A stretch of DNA of 56,817 nt, from the NCBI GenBank assembly GCA_018662365.1, contig JABJGH010000060.1, positions 1-56,817 of the forward strand, read 5' to 3'. Numbering within the stretch: position 1 is the stretch's first letter; each line of letters begins with the position of its first letter. Both the position numbers and the translations under genes were made by a program. This stretch comes from Chloroflexota bacterium. GTDB taxonomy: Bacteria > Chloroflexota > Anaerolineae > Anaerolineales > UBA11579. The notes under the pieces are model-generated. The model did no database searches. It saw only the letters and a list, made by a program, of their open reading frames with translations, and was not told the DNA's origin. Below, piece by piece: positions 34,997-44,765 of the stretch.

Positions 34997-36001
34997 ATGA
35001 AGGGTACCCCTTTATTACTATTCGTATTAATTTCACTTCTCACTAGTTGCAATATGCCTATTGCATCTGGGCTGGAGGTTATCAAGGGTGGTAAATTGTT
35101 GGGGGTTTCCATAGACTCAAGCCCTAATAATAGTTTAATAAACGATGCTGATCATTTAACGGACAAGAACCAATTAGAGTCTCAAACGAATAATACGGGA
35201 AATTTATTCGTCACAGTTACTGAACAATTGGCGGTTGAAACTGCAACAGAAACCCCAATAATCACCTCCACCATCGGGGCATCCCCCAGTGTGACACCCA
35301 CCCCCACCATAACTCCTTTAACAACAATAACCCCCACAGGTACAATTAAAATATCAGTCACGGTTATAACTACTTCAACACAAACAAAGACTACCCGACC
35401 CCAACAAAGCCCAACAAGTACAAAAACGATACCAAAAACCTCTACACAAACACCTACACAAAAAATAACTTCCACAATTACTAAAACTATTTCCCCTTCA
35501 AAAACTGCCACTCAAACACAAATACCTACCAAAACGCCGATGCCCACGAAAACTCTTGTTCCTACCAATACGAATACGCCTGTTCCCCAGACCTGTGCGC
35601 CAGTTGTAAATACTTCCTTTGAAAATGAGGTTGTTAATTTGATTAATCAGGAAAGGGCAAATGCAGGTGTTGCACCCCTGACCGTCCATAGTAGTTTAAC
35701 TTCGGCAGCGAGATCGCATAGCCAAGATATGATCTGCAATGGATTTTTCGACCACAATAGTCCAACTACAGGTTCTGCATTCGACCGCATCCTAGCCCAT
35801 GGCTATTCTTATTCCTGGGCAGGTGAAAATATTATTGCAGGATATTTAACTCCTGCATATTCTGTTGCATGGTGGATGAACAGTCAGGCCCATAAAGACA
35901 ACATATTAAATCCAAACTTCACAAATATTGGGATTGGTTATGCATATTCCGATGAAAGCCATTACGGCACATATGTGACTGCTAATTTCGGATCCCCTTA
36001 G
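34997..36001 (+). CDS. CAP/SCP-domain lipoprotein
   Basis: The start is the ATG at 34997 (MKGTPLLLF); the longer frame begins with TTG five codons upstream. The signal ends in LLTSC-N, so it is a lipoprotein. A long Thr/Pro/Lys-rich stalk (about 90-200) leads to a C-terminal CAP domain (about 210-335). Its conserved residues are visible in NLINQERANAGVAPLTVHSSLTSAARSHSQDM, FFDHNSP, AGENI and W-x-S-QAHKDNILNPNFTNIGIGYA. CAP proteins bind lipids or act on cell walls; the role here is open. It ends 6 bp from the convergent P1 peptidase gene, with no hairpin between. Confidence 0.88.
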   Translation: MKGTPLLLFVLISLLTSCNMPIASGLEVIKGGKLLGVSIDSSPNNSLINDADHLTDKNQLESQTNNTGNLFVTVTEQLAVETATETPIITSTIGASPSVTPTPTITPLTTITPTGTIKISVTVITTSTQTKTTRPQQSPTSTKTIPKTSTQTPTQKITSTITKTISPSKTATQTQIPTKTPMPTKTLVPTNTNTPVPQTCAPVVNTSFENEVVNLINQERANAGVAPLTVHSSLTSAARSHSQDMICNGFFDHNSPTTGSAFDRILAHGYSYSWAGENIIAGYLTPAYSVAWWMNSQAHKDNILNPNFTNIGIGYAYSDESHYGTYVTANFGSP

Positions 36002-36007
36002 AATAGT

Positions 36008-37000
36008 CTAAACTAGGTCAGAGATGGATGGAATTCCCCCCATGCGTGTTGCCTCTCTTACCCCGTTTAATATTGCTTGAGCTACTGCCTGGGCTGCGAA
36101 TGCGCCCACGACATTCACGTCGGCTTTCTTCTTTCCCGTAGATAGACAAAAAATGGTGTCCCCATCGTGTAGGGTATTCGCTGGACGAATCGCACGTACA
36201 ACGCCATTTTGAGCCATTTGGGCGACCTTGGTTGCCTGAGCTTTTGTCAACGCGGCGTTGGTTGCAACCACGCCTATAACGGTGTTTTGGCGTGAAGAAA
36301 GGGTCATCATTCCTTGAACAATACGAGATTGTAGAACGGTTAAGGAATTAGCAAACAATTCCTGATTACCTATTTTTATCGGTCCCTTCTTTAAAGTTCT
36401 TGCCCCTGCAATGATCTTTCCTTTTTCAGGATCAATAACATCCCCTAGAGCATTTACCGCAATTAAGGCACCGACCTTTACCCCATTCCCAATATCAATA
36501 CTCGCGGTGCCAACACCGCCCTTTACTGCTTGCCCCATTCCCAACAATTTCCCCACTGTTGCGCCCATGCCTGCCCCGACACTACCTTGCTCAGGGGGGG
36601 AATTATTTGCCATCAAACAGGCCTGATAACCCATCTCGGCATCAGGTCGAATATTCGCATTTCCAATATTTAGATCAAATAGAATTGCTGCGGGCACAAT
36701 CGGTACTTTGGCAATTCCCACGTCATAACCAATCCCTTTTTCTTCCAAAAACCGGACAACGCCCGAGGCTGAATCTAATCCAAAAGCTGAACCCCCAGAA
36801 AGCATAATGGCATGTACTTTTGAAACCGAGTTTTCAGGTTTAAGCAGATCGGTTTCTCTTGTGCCAGGTCCGCCGCCGCGCTGGTCCACACCTGCAACCG
36901 CGCCCGCTTCAGTCAAAACCACTGTGCACCCTGTAATGGCTTCCTCATTTTGCGCATGGCCCACTTTTATCCCAGGGATATCGGTGATCGAGTTTTTCAT
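36008..37000 (-). CDS. P1-family aminopeptidase (DmpA/BapA type)
   Basis: The 330-residue protein starts with the P1 signature ITDIPGIKVGHAQ and has GGGPGTRETDLL and LSGGSAFGLDSASGVVRFLEE. The segment NTVIGVVATNAALTKAQATKVAQMAQNG matches the region where these enzymes self-cleave into alpha and beta chains, exposing an N-terminal Ser or Thr nucleophile; Thr after Asn is the candidate here. The family releases N-terminal D- or beta-amino acids from peptides, or acts on small amides. The ATG overlaps the stop of mgsA by ATGA. Confidence 0.92.
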   Translation of the reverse strand: MKNSITDIPGIKVGHAQNEEAITGCTVVLTEAGAVAGVDQRGGGPGTRETDLLKPENSVSKVHAIMLSGGSAFGLDSASGVVRFLEEKGIGYDVGIAKVPIVPAAILFDLNIGNANIRPDAEMGYQACLMANNSPPEQGSVGAGMGATVGKLLGMGQAVKGGVGTASIDIGNGVKVGALIAVNALGDVIDPEKGKIIAGARTLKKGPIKIGNQELFANSLTVLQSRIVQGMMTLSSRQNTVIGVVATNAALTKAQATKVAQMAQNGVVRAIRPANTLHDGDTIFCLSTGKKKADVNVVGAFAAQAVAQAILNGVREATRMGGIPSISDLV

Positions 37001-37464
37001 TCGTCATCCTCTTCAATTAATCTTCGTAACCTCTTTTTGTAATTTGGCAGGATTCGGTCATATTCTTCATTAATGAGATGGGAACTAATCAAAAAATCGG
37101 CAGTGGCTCGGTTTGAAGCGGTGGGGATATTATATAAAACTGCAATCCGTAATAATGCTTTCACATCTGGGTCATGGGGTTGCTGTTCAAGCGGATCCCA
37201 GAAAAAAACCAACATATCCAATTCGGTTTCAGCGATCATTGCCCCGATCTGCTGATCTCCACCTAAGGGTCCACTCATCAAACTTTTAACTGGGAGGCCA
37301 GTTTCGTCTGAAACTATTTTTCCAGTTGTGCCGGTACCATATAAAAAATGGGTGGATAATGTCGTTTTATTAAATTTTACCCAATCAAGTAAATCCTTTT
37401 TACGGCCGTCATGGGCCACCAAAGCAATTCTTTTTTGAATGGGGAGTGGGTGAATACTTTTCAT
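36997..37464 (-). CDS. mgsA: Methylglyoxal synthase
   Basis: MgsA converts dihydroxyacetone phosphate to methylglyoxal and phosphate, a bypass of lower glycolysis that relieves phosphate limitation. The 155-residue protein is clearly of this family: VAHDGRKKDLLDW (His18, Asp19), GTGTTGKIV for phosphate binding, SGPLGGDQQIGA with the catalytic Asp, and FFWDPLEQQPHDPDVKALLRI with the His-Asp pair. Its stop overlaps the P1 peptidase start by ATGA, although the two have no obvious biochemical link. Confidence 0.96.
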   Translation of the reverse strand: MKSIHPLPIQKRIALVAHDGRKKDLLDWVKFNKTTLSTHFLYGTGTTGKIVSDETGLPVKSLMSGPLGGDQQIGAMIAETELDMLVFFWDPLEQQPHDPDVKALLRIAVLYNIPTASNRATADFLISSHLINEEYDRILPNYKKRLRRLIEEDDE

Positions 37465-37517
37465 AAATTTATTCCTATATTCATTACTTCAGTTTTCTTG
37501 TGAACGAAATATTAAGC

Positions 37518-38369
37518 TTATTCCTCGGTGGCAATCGGTCTTTTTTCGTCGGTGATCCATTCACTCCACGAACCAGCGTAAAGTTTGGCATTACCGAAGC
37601 CAGCATATTTTATCGCTATTAAATTATGATTTGCGCTCACACCAGAGCCGCAATAATATATGGTGTTTTCGATGGCTAATTCTTTATGTATTTCTGAAAA
37701 TCTCTTTTTTAATAGTTCTTTATTAAGAAACAATCCATTTTCATCTAAATTGCCTTGGAAATGTAAATTTACTGCACCAGGGATATGACCAGCAGTATGA
37801 TCAAGATTTTCTTCCTTCCCAGAATATCTTTCTGAAGCGCGCGAATCGACTAATAAATGATGAGGTGATTCTCGCAATTTCTCTAATTCCTCTACCTCAA
37901 CCAACCGATTTCTTTGGACATTTGGATTAAATTCTTCTCTAGAGAAATTTGGCAATTGGTCATTGGTCGGGAAATATTTCTTCTCCCATTCTTGAATGCC
38001 CCCATTTAACAACGCTACATTTTCATGACCTAACCATTGGATCATCCACCACAACCTGCCTGCGACCATCCCCCCCGCATCATCATAGACGATTACTTGA
38101 CTTTCCTTATCAATCCCCCAATTAGATAATTTCTCGACGAAGTCTTCAATTGGCGGTAATGGATGACGACTTGTTTTTCCTGCAATGATCGGCCCAGATA
38201 AGTCTTCACCTAGGTGAGCATAAAATGCCCCAGGGATATGTCTTTCTAAATAATTCTTTCTTCCCAATTCTGGTTTTGCCAGGCTAAAACTGCAATCTAT
38301 AATGACCCAATTTGAGTCATTCAATTTTTGTAATAGTTCATCTGCCTGGATTATTGAGTTATAGCCCAT
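37518..38369 (-). CDS. sseA: Thiosulfate/3-mercaptopyruvate sulfurtransferase (two rhodanese domains)
   Basis: The 283-residue protein has two rhodanese domains. The first (about 10-135) is inactive and lacks a Cys in its loop (YDDAGGMVAGRLWWM). The second (about 155-280) carries the active-site Cys in YYCGSGVSAN. The loop CGSGV(S/T)A is typical of mercaptopyruvate sulfurtransferases. DSRASERYSGKEENLDHTAGHIPGA and GSWSEWITD are also family markers. It transfers sulfane sulfur to cyanide or thiol acceptors in the cytosol. It lies 53 bp upstream of mgsA on the same strand. Confidence 0.93.
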   Translation of the reverse strand: MGYNSIIQADELLQKLNDSNWVIIDCSFSLAKPELGRKNYLERHIPGAFYAHLGEDLSGPIIAGKTSRHPLPPIEDFVEKLSNWGIDKESQVIVYDDAGGMVAGRLWWMIQWLGHENVALLNGGIQEWEKKYFPTNDQLPNFSREEFNPNVQRNRLVEVEELEKLRESPHHLLVDSRASERYSGKEENLDHTAGHIPGAVNLHFQGNLDENGLFLNKELLKKRFSEIHKELAIENTIYYCGSGVSANHNLIAIKYAGFGNAKLYAGSWSEWITDEKRPIATEE

Positions 38370-38592
38370 TAATTTTTTCTCCCATCAACTTTATCTAATT
38401 TAATATTCAGAATATCTTTTTACCAGAGAATAATAAAATATTAAGTAAAAGATTCAGCAAATTAGTTTAGCATAATTTAGATTAAAACCTACAGAATGAG
38501 CGCAAAATCACTAAAAAAAGGGGTGTCCCTTTACTTATTGGGTAAAATAGGTATAGGTCAATTTTTACAAATCAATTTGGAAAATATTTTTT

Positions 38593-41500
38593 ATGGGAAG
38601 AAACAACTATTACGAATACTCAAAGGAACCCAAGCCTGGAAAATTTGAGTTTCATATTTCAAGAAGATCAAGGAATAAATATCAATTTGATCACTCTATA
38701 TTCTCGATTAATGGAAACTTATTAATTAAAGATATTTTTTCTGCTAAGGAATTGGCTTATAAAATAAATTTGCAAAAGGATCTAAAAAAATTCCCGGGGC
38801 AATCGGCCAAAGCTGGAGAAATTTACGCAATTAGTCTTATCGATGAAATGATGCATTTATTGATCGGGCAATATAGAAATGATATTGATCAAGAAATTAT
38901 TGAAAAAGCATACCAGTTTTTAGTTGAAGAGGTCGGCAAAACTAGTGTTGATGAGGCGATAAAATATTTTGCAACAGAATTCCCCCCTCTTGAAATATTT
39001 TTGGGCAATACCCATTGGGAAGAGTACATATCAGGAAGTAGCAATGGCATAGAAAATAAATTTATTCTTCTTGAAGAGATGTTACTTTTGTGGATTGAAA
39101 ATAATAACCCCGCCTTTATTTTATACAAAGAATTTTATGATGATAGCCAACTCAATGAAGAAACAAGCTACCTTCAAATAATTGAAAAACTCAAATTTTT
39201 CTTTTCATTACAGCCTAAATTTTCCAATTCAAAACTAAATCTTTTTCAATTATTAGAAAGCCCTGCAAAAAACTCACCCAATTCAATCGAAGGTCAACTT
39301 AGCTATATTTTGGATCATTGGAAACCATATTTAGGGGAGAGGGTCACCCAGCTGATCAATAGCCTAGACCTATTGAAGGAAGAAAGTAAACCTAGATTTG
39401 GCGGCAAACCTGGAACATCTGAAATACATGAGTACAGCCATTTTTCCAGTACGGAAGATAGTGAAGGATTTAGCGAGGATCGAGATTGGATGTCGAAATT
39501 GGTTCTTATCGCAAAAAACACATACGTATGGATGGATCAACTTTCAAAGAAATATGCCGTTGAAATAAAAACCCTGAATCAGATCCCAGATGCGGAACTT
39601 GATATTCTTGCGGAACGTGGAATAAATGGCTTATGGCTAATTGGTTTATGGGAAAGAAGCCGTGCATCAAAAAGAATAAAGCAGATCATGGGCAATCATG
39701 ATGCCGTTGCATCTGCCTACTCCCTGTTTGATTATCAGATAGCAGATGATCTTGGGGGGGAGGATGCCATGGCGAATTTGCGCAACAGGGCGATTCAGCG
39801 TGGCATTAAATTAGCAAGTGATATGGTGCCCAACCATATGGGGATTGATTCCCTTTGGATAGCAGAACATCCGGATTGGTTTATTAGTTTGGATGAAAGC
39901 CCATTTCCAGTCTATAGTTTTAATGGAGAAGACCTGTCCTTTTCCACCGACCACAGTATCTTCTTAGAAGACCATTATTATGAGAAAACTGATGCGGCGG
40001 TGGTTTTTAAACATGTCGATTATGTCCGGGGCGAGACAAAATACATTTATCACGGCAATGATGGCACAAATATGCCCTGGAATGATACCGCTCAGATAAA
40101 TTTTCTAAACCGAGAAGCGCGTGAGGCCGTAATCCAAATTATTATCAATGTGGCAAAACAGTTTCCGATTATTCGGTTTGATGCCGCAATGACCCTGGCG
40201 AAGAAACATATTCAAAGATTATGGTATCCCATACCAGGTTCGGCTGGGGACATTCCCTCACGGGCTGGAAAAGGGTTAAATGAAAAAGAGTTCAATGAAC
40301 GAATTCCCAAAGAATTCTGGCGCGAGGTAGTGGATCGGATTTCAGTTGAAGCCCCCGACACCTTATTACTCGCAGAGGCCTTTTGGACAATGGAAGGATA
40401 TTTTGTGCGAAATCTGGGGATGCATCGGGTCTATAACAGTGCTTTTATGCATATGTTGCGAGATGAGGATAACGAAAAATTTCAACAATCGATAAAAAAT
40501 ACATTAAAATTTGATCCTCAAATCCTGAAACGATTTGTAAATTTCATGAATAATCCAGATGAAGAAACCGCCATTGAACAATTTGGCAGGGATGATAAAT
40601 ATTTTGGGGTATGTACCTTACTGGCAACTCTGCCAGGGCTTCCTATGATCGGCCACGGTCAAATCGAAGGGTATACGGAAAAATATGGCATGGAATATTA
40701 CAAAGCCAAATTATCCGAATATGAAGACCAAGAATTGATTAATAGGCATCAACAACAAATTTTCCCTCTATTTCATAAGCGCAATTTATTTGCGGAAGTG
40801 GATAATTTTCTTCTGTATGATTTTGTGACCAATGAGGGCAATGAAGATCCCAATGTATTTGCATTCTCTAATCAACTAGAAGATCAACAAGCACTTGTCA
40901 TTTATCATAATAGATACACCGAAATGAGTGGGTGGATCAAAAATTCAGCAGAATTTAAGCAAAAATCAGATGAAGAACAGACAAGTTTAATAAGAAAGAT
41001 GATTGGGGAAGGATTGAATCTACCCAAAGACCCAAACGCTTATTTAATTTTCCAAGATTTCATATCAAAGAAAGAATTTATTCGGAATTGTCTTGAAGTA
41101 CATAAACATGGCCTATATTTTGATTTGAAGGCGTATCAAACGAATGTTTATGTGAATTTCCAAATAGTCTTTGATAATCAATCGCAGGATTACTCAAGGT
41201 TAACCGATAGGTTGGCGGGCAGAGGAGTAGAGTCCATACAAAAATCTAGGATGCCCATGATTTTGGAGGACTCCCAGAACCCCATAAATGATACTATTTT
41301 TCCTGAAAAATTAATACCAGATCGAGGGAATAAATCTTTGAAAGTGCTCTTTATGGCTTCTGAAGCTATGCCCTATATTAAGGTGGGAGGGCTGGGTGAC
41401 GTTGCGGGTTCCTTACCAAATGCTATCTACTCGCTTGATGCAAAACCAGATATTCGCCTCATCATTCCAATGCACGGAAATATTGATCGGTCTAAATTTA

Positions 41501-42765
41501 ATCTGGAAATGATTGCAACATTTTCAGTAGCATACGAGGAAAAATATTTAACTGCGGAGGTTTTTCAATTGAAAACGAAAGCAGCCCCTGTTTATTTTGT
41601 GGGGGGAGAGTTGTTTGATGAAGCTTCATCCGTGTATTTAGAGGACGGCAATCTGGATGCATTAAGATACATATTTTTTTCAATGGCCTCCCTAAAATTT
41701 TTTGAACTATTAAATTGGAAACCCGATCTAATTCATGCCAATGATTGGCATACCTCTCCCGCGATTTATGCAATTAAAGCAAAATCAAATGAATTATTTT
41801 TTTATAAAGATGTGAAAACCTTGGTCACCGTTCACAATTTGCCCTACCTCGGAAATCAGGTAGCCGATGTATTTGAAGGATTTGGGTTGAGTGTGCCAGA
41901 CACAAGCGATCTCCCCGATTGGGCAAATTCAATGGCCTTGCCTCTTGGCATGGATGCTTCGGATAAAATTAACACTGTGTCTCAGGGCTATGCCCAAGAA
42001 ATTCAAACTACAGAATTCGGTTCTGGACTCGATCGTTATTTAAGAGAAAATAAAAATAAGGTCTCCGGAATTATCAATGGTTTAGATTTAAAGGCATGGA
42101 ACCCCAATAAGGATAAATTTATCAAACAAACCTTTGACCGAAAATCCTTGACTGAAAGAAAAATTAACAAACTTCAGTTGCTATCTGATTTCAGCTTAGA
42201 CCTAGACCCAAGAATTCCCTTATTTTCTATCATTAGTCGACTCGATAATCAAAAGGGAATTGATATTGCACTTGCAGCACTCAGGAATCTAACTGACCAA
42301 TCTTGGCAGACAGTGATTTTGGGTAGTGGTGATCAAAAAATAGAACAGGCCGCCATTGCCTTAGCGGACGAATTTCCAAACCGAATTAGTACCATCATTA
42401 AATACGATGAAAAGCTTGCTCACAAAATTTATGCAGGTGCAGATGCGATCCTTATTCCCTCCCGATATGAGCCCTGTGGGCTCACCCAAATGATTGCCAT
42501 GCGATATGGTTGTGTACCTATTGCTCGAGCGACGGGGGGGCTTAAGGATACGATCGAAGATTATTATTCAGAAGGGCGATCTACAGGATTTTTGTTTAAT
42601 GAAGCTACCTCCAAAGCATGTGAAAAATCAATTTCGGATGCCATATCGATTTTTACAGACCAAAGGAAGTGGCGAGGACTACAATTGCGGGGGATGCAGC
42701 AAGATTTTTCTTGGAAAAATTCCGCAAATAAATACTTGGACCTCTATCAGCAAATATTTAATTAG
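38593..42765 (+). CDS. GH13 alpha-amylase / GT5 glycogen synthase fusion
   Basis: A single 1390-residue frame joins two glucan enzymes. Residues 1-300 are a family-unknown helical region. A GH13 barrel spans about 310-760, with the nucleophile Asp530 (RFDAAMTLA), acid/base Glu595 (LLAEAFW), third acid Asp656 (NNPDE in place of the usual NHD), and the conserved VPNHMG loop. A linker of ~150 residues leads to a GT5 synthase at about 913-1390. This carries the ADP-glucose loop KVGGLGDVAGSLP, HANDWHTS, VHNLPYLG, IINGLD, IISRLDNQKG and the donor-site SRYEPCGLTQMIAMRYG with E-x7-E spacing partly changed. It could make and trim or branch a glucan in one polypeptide. It is monocistronic. Confidence 0.92.
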   Translation: MGRNNYYEYSKEPKPGKFEFHISRRSRNKYQFDHSIFSINGNLLIKDIFSAKELAYKINLQKDLKKFPGQSAKAGEIYAISLIDEMMHLLIGQYRNDIDQEIIEKAYQFLVEEVGKTSVDEAIKYFATEFPPLEIFLGNTHWEEYISGSSNGIENKFILLEEMLLLWIENNNPAFILYKEFYDDSQLNEETSYLQIIEKLKFFFSLQPKFSNSKLNLFQLLESPAKNSPNSIEGQLSYILDHWKPYLGERVTQLINSLDLLKEESKPRFGGKPGTSEIHEYSHFSSTEDSEGFSEDRDWMSKLVLIAKNTYVWMDQLSKKYAVEIKTLNQIPDAELDILAERGINGLWLIGLWERSRASKRIKQIMGNHDAVASAYSLFDYQIADDLGGEDAMANLRNRAIQRGIKLASDMVPNHMGIDSLWIAEHPDWFISLDESPFPVYSFNGEDLSFSTDHSIFLEDHYYEKTDAAVVFKHVDYVRGETKYIYHGNDGTNMPWNDTAQINFLNREAREAVIQIIINVAKQFPIIRFDAAMTLAKKHIQRLWYPIPGSAGDIPSRAGKGLNEKEFNERIPKEFWREVVDRISVEAPDTLLLAEAFWTMEGYFVRNLGMHRVYNSAFMHMLRDEDNEKFQQSIKNTLKFDPQILKRFVNFMNNPDEETAIEQFGRDDKYFGVCTLLATLPGLPMIGHGQIEGYTEKYGMEYYKAKLSEYEDQELINRHQQQIFPLFHKRNLFAEVDNFLLYDFVTNEGNEDPNVFAFSNQLEDQQALVIYHNRYTEMSGWIKNSAEFKQKSDEEQTSLIRKMIGEGLNLPKDPNAYLIFQDFISKKEFIRNCLEVHKHGLYFDLKAYQTNVYVNFQIVFDNQSQDYSRLTDRLAGRGVESIQKSRMPMILEDSQNPINDTIFPEKLIPDRGNKSLKVLFMASEAMPYIKVGGLGDVAGSLPNAIYSLDAKPDIRLIIPMHGNIDRSKFNLEMIATFSVAYEEKYLTAEVFQLKTKAAPVYFVGGELFDEASSVYLEDGNLDALRYIFFSMASLKFFELLNWKPDLIHANDWHTSPAIYAIKAKSNELFFYKDVKTLVTVHNLPYLGNQVADVFEGFGLSVPDTSDLPDWANSMALPLGMDASDKINTVSQGYAQEIQTTEFGSGLDRYLRENKNKVSGIINGLDLKAWNPNKDKFIKQTFDRKSLTERKINKLQLLSDFSLDLDPRIPLFSIISRLDNQKGIDIALAALRNLTDQSWQTVILGSGDQKIEQAAIALADEFPNRISTIIKYDEKLAHKIYAGADAILIPSRYEPCGLTQMIAMRYGCVPIARATGGLKDTIEDYYSEGRSTGFLFNEATSKACEKSISDAISIFTDQRKWRGLQLRGMQQDFSWKNSANKYLDLYQQIFN

Positions 42766-42790
42766 AATTTCAAGTATTGAGAATAAAAAA

Positions 42791-42816
42791 AAGACCTAAT
42801 CGTTTGATTAGGTCTT
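42791..42816. terminator. Bidirectional terminator
   Basis: An 11-bp stem (42791-42801 with 42806-42816) with a 4-nt loop follows an A run and lies between convergent genes. Confidence 0.82.
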
Positions 42817-42824
42817 TAAAGAAC

Positions 42825-43034
42825 TTATTTTTTTGTCTTTTTAGGTGGTTCCCATTTTGGGGCCGACATCTTTAATTGTTTTTTAGATACTTTATTGGAT
42901 TTTCCACATTTTGGGCAGTGGGCATTATAGTGTTTATGCCCTGCTTCAAAGAGGGAATTTAATGCAGCATCAATTTCCTCTTGCTTAATTGCATAGGGGG
43001 TGGAACAGTTGAAACAGCGTAAACGTAATTGCAT
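42825..43034 (-). CDS. Small zinc-ribbon protein
   Basis: The 69-residue protein has two Cys pairs, CFNC near residue 7 and CPKC near residue 40, spaced as in a zinc ribbon. A Lys-rich tail (KWEPPKKTKK) follows. I do not recognise a named family. It probably binds zinc and possibly nucleic acid or a protein. It is 26 bp downstream of the DMT transporter on the same strand. Confidence 0.75.
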   Translation of the reverse strand: MQLRLRCFNCSTPYAIKQEEIDAALNSLFEAGHKHYNAHCPKCGKSNKVSKKQLKMSAPKWEPPKKTKK

Positions 43035-43060
43035 TTGAATACTCCTAACAGGTTTGCTGA

Positions 43061-44011
43061 TTAAGGTTCATCAGCCAATTTTTCCTTACTATTCTTTGAA
43101 GCTACAATTATACCGCCTAAAATTAAGATCGCCCCAAATAATTTTATTAGCCCGGGAGTCTCCCCAAGAAATAAAAACGCCATGATCACCGCTGCAATTG
43201 GGTCTCCCAGCAGGGCGATAGAAACAAATGCTGCAGAGAGGTATCCTAAGGACCAATTGAATATCGAATGACCGATTAGTTGAGGAATAATCGCCAACAA
43301 GAATAGCCATAAATATATTTCATTTGAAAAACCGAAAGCTTGCTGTTTTGAACCAAAAACGATAATTATCAAAAGAATTGCGGCGATGCTATATACTAAA
43401 AACACATAACTCACTACAGATAGTTTTTTTCGAAGTGTTCTGCCGATCAACACATAGCCTGCTGCCATCCAGGCACCAAATAAAGCCAAAAGATCGCCAA
43501 TAACGGCTTGCCCTTGGAAAAATTCCTTTGCTCCTGGGCAGGAAATTCCAGAATTAAACTCACAAATATCGCTCATCCCAATAATGACTGTACCCAGAAG
43601 TGCAATCAGCAACCCAATTGCAATTATTTTGGTGATCGGTTCTTTGATTGTGACCGGGGAAAGGATTGCAACCCAAAGTGGGGTGGTGGAAACCAGAACG
43701 ACAGAACTTGCTACGGTAGTGTATTCCAGCGAACTGATCCAAGTGGCAAAATGTAAAGCTAAAAATATCCCCGAAAGGATGCCTAATCGTATTTCTTTCT
43801 TATTTAAAAGGGAGAATTCCTTCCGATATTTCAATAAAGCCACAGGAAAAAGGATTATGGAAGCAAGTGCCAATCGGTAAGCGGAAATAACTAAAGAGTT
43901 GACTTCAGTTTGTGCAAATCGAATGAATAAAGAAGAGCTAGAAACCGCCAAAATTCCGAAAAAGATTGCTAAGTTAGGAGAGAATGGGGGGGAGGTTGGG
44001 GATTTATGCAT
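43061..44011 (-). CDS. DMT-superfamily transporter (EamA type)
   Basis: The 316-residue protein has ten membrane helices in two EamA repeats (about 12-145 and 170-305). Typical segments are SSLFIRFAQTEVNSLVISAYRLALASIIL at the start and LLGDPIAAVIMAFLFLGETPGLIKLFGAILILGGIIVA at the end. Family members export amino acids, nucleosides or other metabolites; the substrate cannot be told. It is divergent from sodA, with the promoter region of sodA between them. Confidence 0.9.
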   Translation of the reverse strand: MHKSPTSPPFSPNLAIFFGILAVSSSSLFIRFAQTEVNSLVISAYRLALASIILFPVALLKYRKEFSLLNKKEIRLGILSGIFLALHFATWISSLEYTTVASSVVLVSTTPLWVAILSPVTIKEPITKIIAIGLLIALLGTVIIGMSDICEFNSGISCPGAKEFFQGQAVIGDLLALFGAWMAAGYVLIGRTLRKKLSVVSYVFLVYSIAAILLIIIVFGSKQQAFGFSNEIYLWLFLLAIIPQLIGHSIFNWSLGYLSAAFVSIALLGDPIAAVIMAFLFLGETPGLIKLFGAILILGGIIVASKNSKEKLADEP

Positions 44012-44026
44012 CGGAAAATAATTTTC

Positions 44027-44055
44027 TTGACAAACCTTGATGGGAAGGCTACAAT
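44027..44055 (+). promoter_or_regulatory. sodA promoter
   Basis: TTGACA (44027-44032) and TACAAT (44050-44055) are 17 bp apart, a near-consensus housekeeping promoter. Confidence 0.85.
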
Positions 44056-44078
44056 CCTTTAGATTATAACGTAGGAAC

Positions 44079-44097
44079 AGTTATTGGAGCGATAACT
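44079..44097 (+). promoter_or_regulatory. Inverted repeat in the sodA leader
   Basis: AGTTAT and ATAACT are separated by 7 bp, about 17 bp downstream of the predicted transcription start. The symmetry fits a dimeric repressor site, but a chance match is possible. Confidence 0.35.
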
Positions 44098-44123
44098 ACC
44101 TCAAATGTTCATAGGAGATACAA

Positions 44124-44729
44124 ATGGTTTTCAAATTACCAGAATTACCTTATGCATATGATGCTTTAGAGCCTCATATTGATGCGCGTACGATGGAAAT
44201 TCACCATAGCAAACATCATAATGGATACACAAACAATCTGAATGCAGCGTTAGAAGGGACCCCTGAAAATGCTGATAAATCTGTTGAAGAATTACTATCC
44301 AATCTAAATGATTTGCCAGAATCGATCCGCACCGCCGTTAGAAATAATGGTGGTGGATTTGCCAATCACAAACTATTTTGGGAAGTAATGTCCCCAGATG
44401 GTGGTGGCGAACCCACAGGTGCTTTAGCCGATGCAATTAACGCCGCCTTTGGTGACTTTGAATCCTTCAAAGCCGCTTTCGCTAAAGCTGCAGGCACTCG
44501 TTTTGGAAGTGGCTGGGCATGGTTATCAAAGAAATCTGATGGAAGCTTAGAAGTTTCCTCTACCCTTAACCAAGATAACCCAGTTTCCACCGGTTCAACC
44601 CCAATTTTAGGATTGGATGTTTGGGAACATGCTTATTATCTAAATTATCAAAATCGCCGTCCTGATTATGTTTCAGCATGGTGGAATATTGTAAACTGGG
44701 ATGAAGTATCTCGGCGGTTTGAAAAATAA
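44124..44729 (+). CDS. sodA: Superoxide dismutase, Mn type
   Basis: The 201-residue protein detoxifies superoxide in the cytosol. Metal ligands are His27 (EIHHSKHH), His82 (NHKLFW), Asp165 and His169 ([12 protein letters not shown]). Gln150 in NQDNP sits where manganese enzymes place the second-sphere Gln; iron enzymes usually place it earlier, in the His82 region. GGG in NNGGGFANH also fits the Mn type. AGGAG lies upstream of the ATG. The ferredoxin gene follows after 36 bp, so the two are likely co-transcribed. Confidence 0.95.
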   Translation: MVFKLPELPYAYDALEPHIDARTMEIHHSKHHNGYTNNLNAALEGTPENADKSVEELLSNLNDLPESIRTAVRNNGGGFANHKLFWEVMSPDGGGEPTGALADAINAAFGDFESFKAAFAKAAGTRFGSGWAWLSKKSDGSLEVSSTLNQDNPVSTGSTPILGLDVWEHAYYLNYQNRRPDYVSAWWNIVNWDEVSRRFEK

Positions 44730-44765
44730 AATTTTGTAGAGGAAATACTACGGAGGATTAAAAGA

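Noticed and set aside
35182-35511. Val/Ile-rich frame on the minus strand.
   Set aside because: It is the complement of the Thr/Pro stalk of the CAP-domain lipoprotein.
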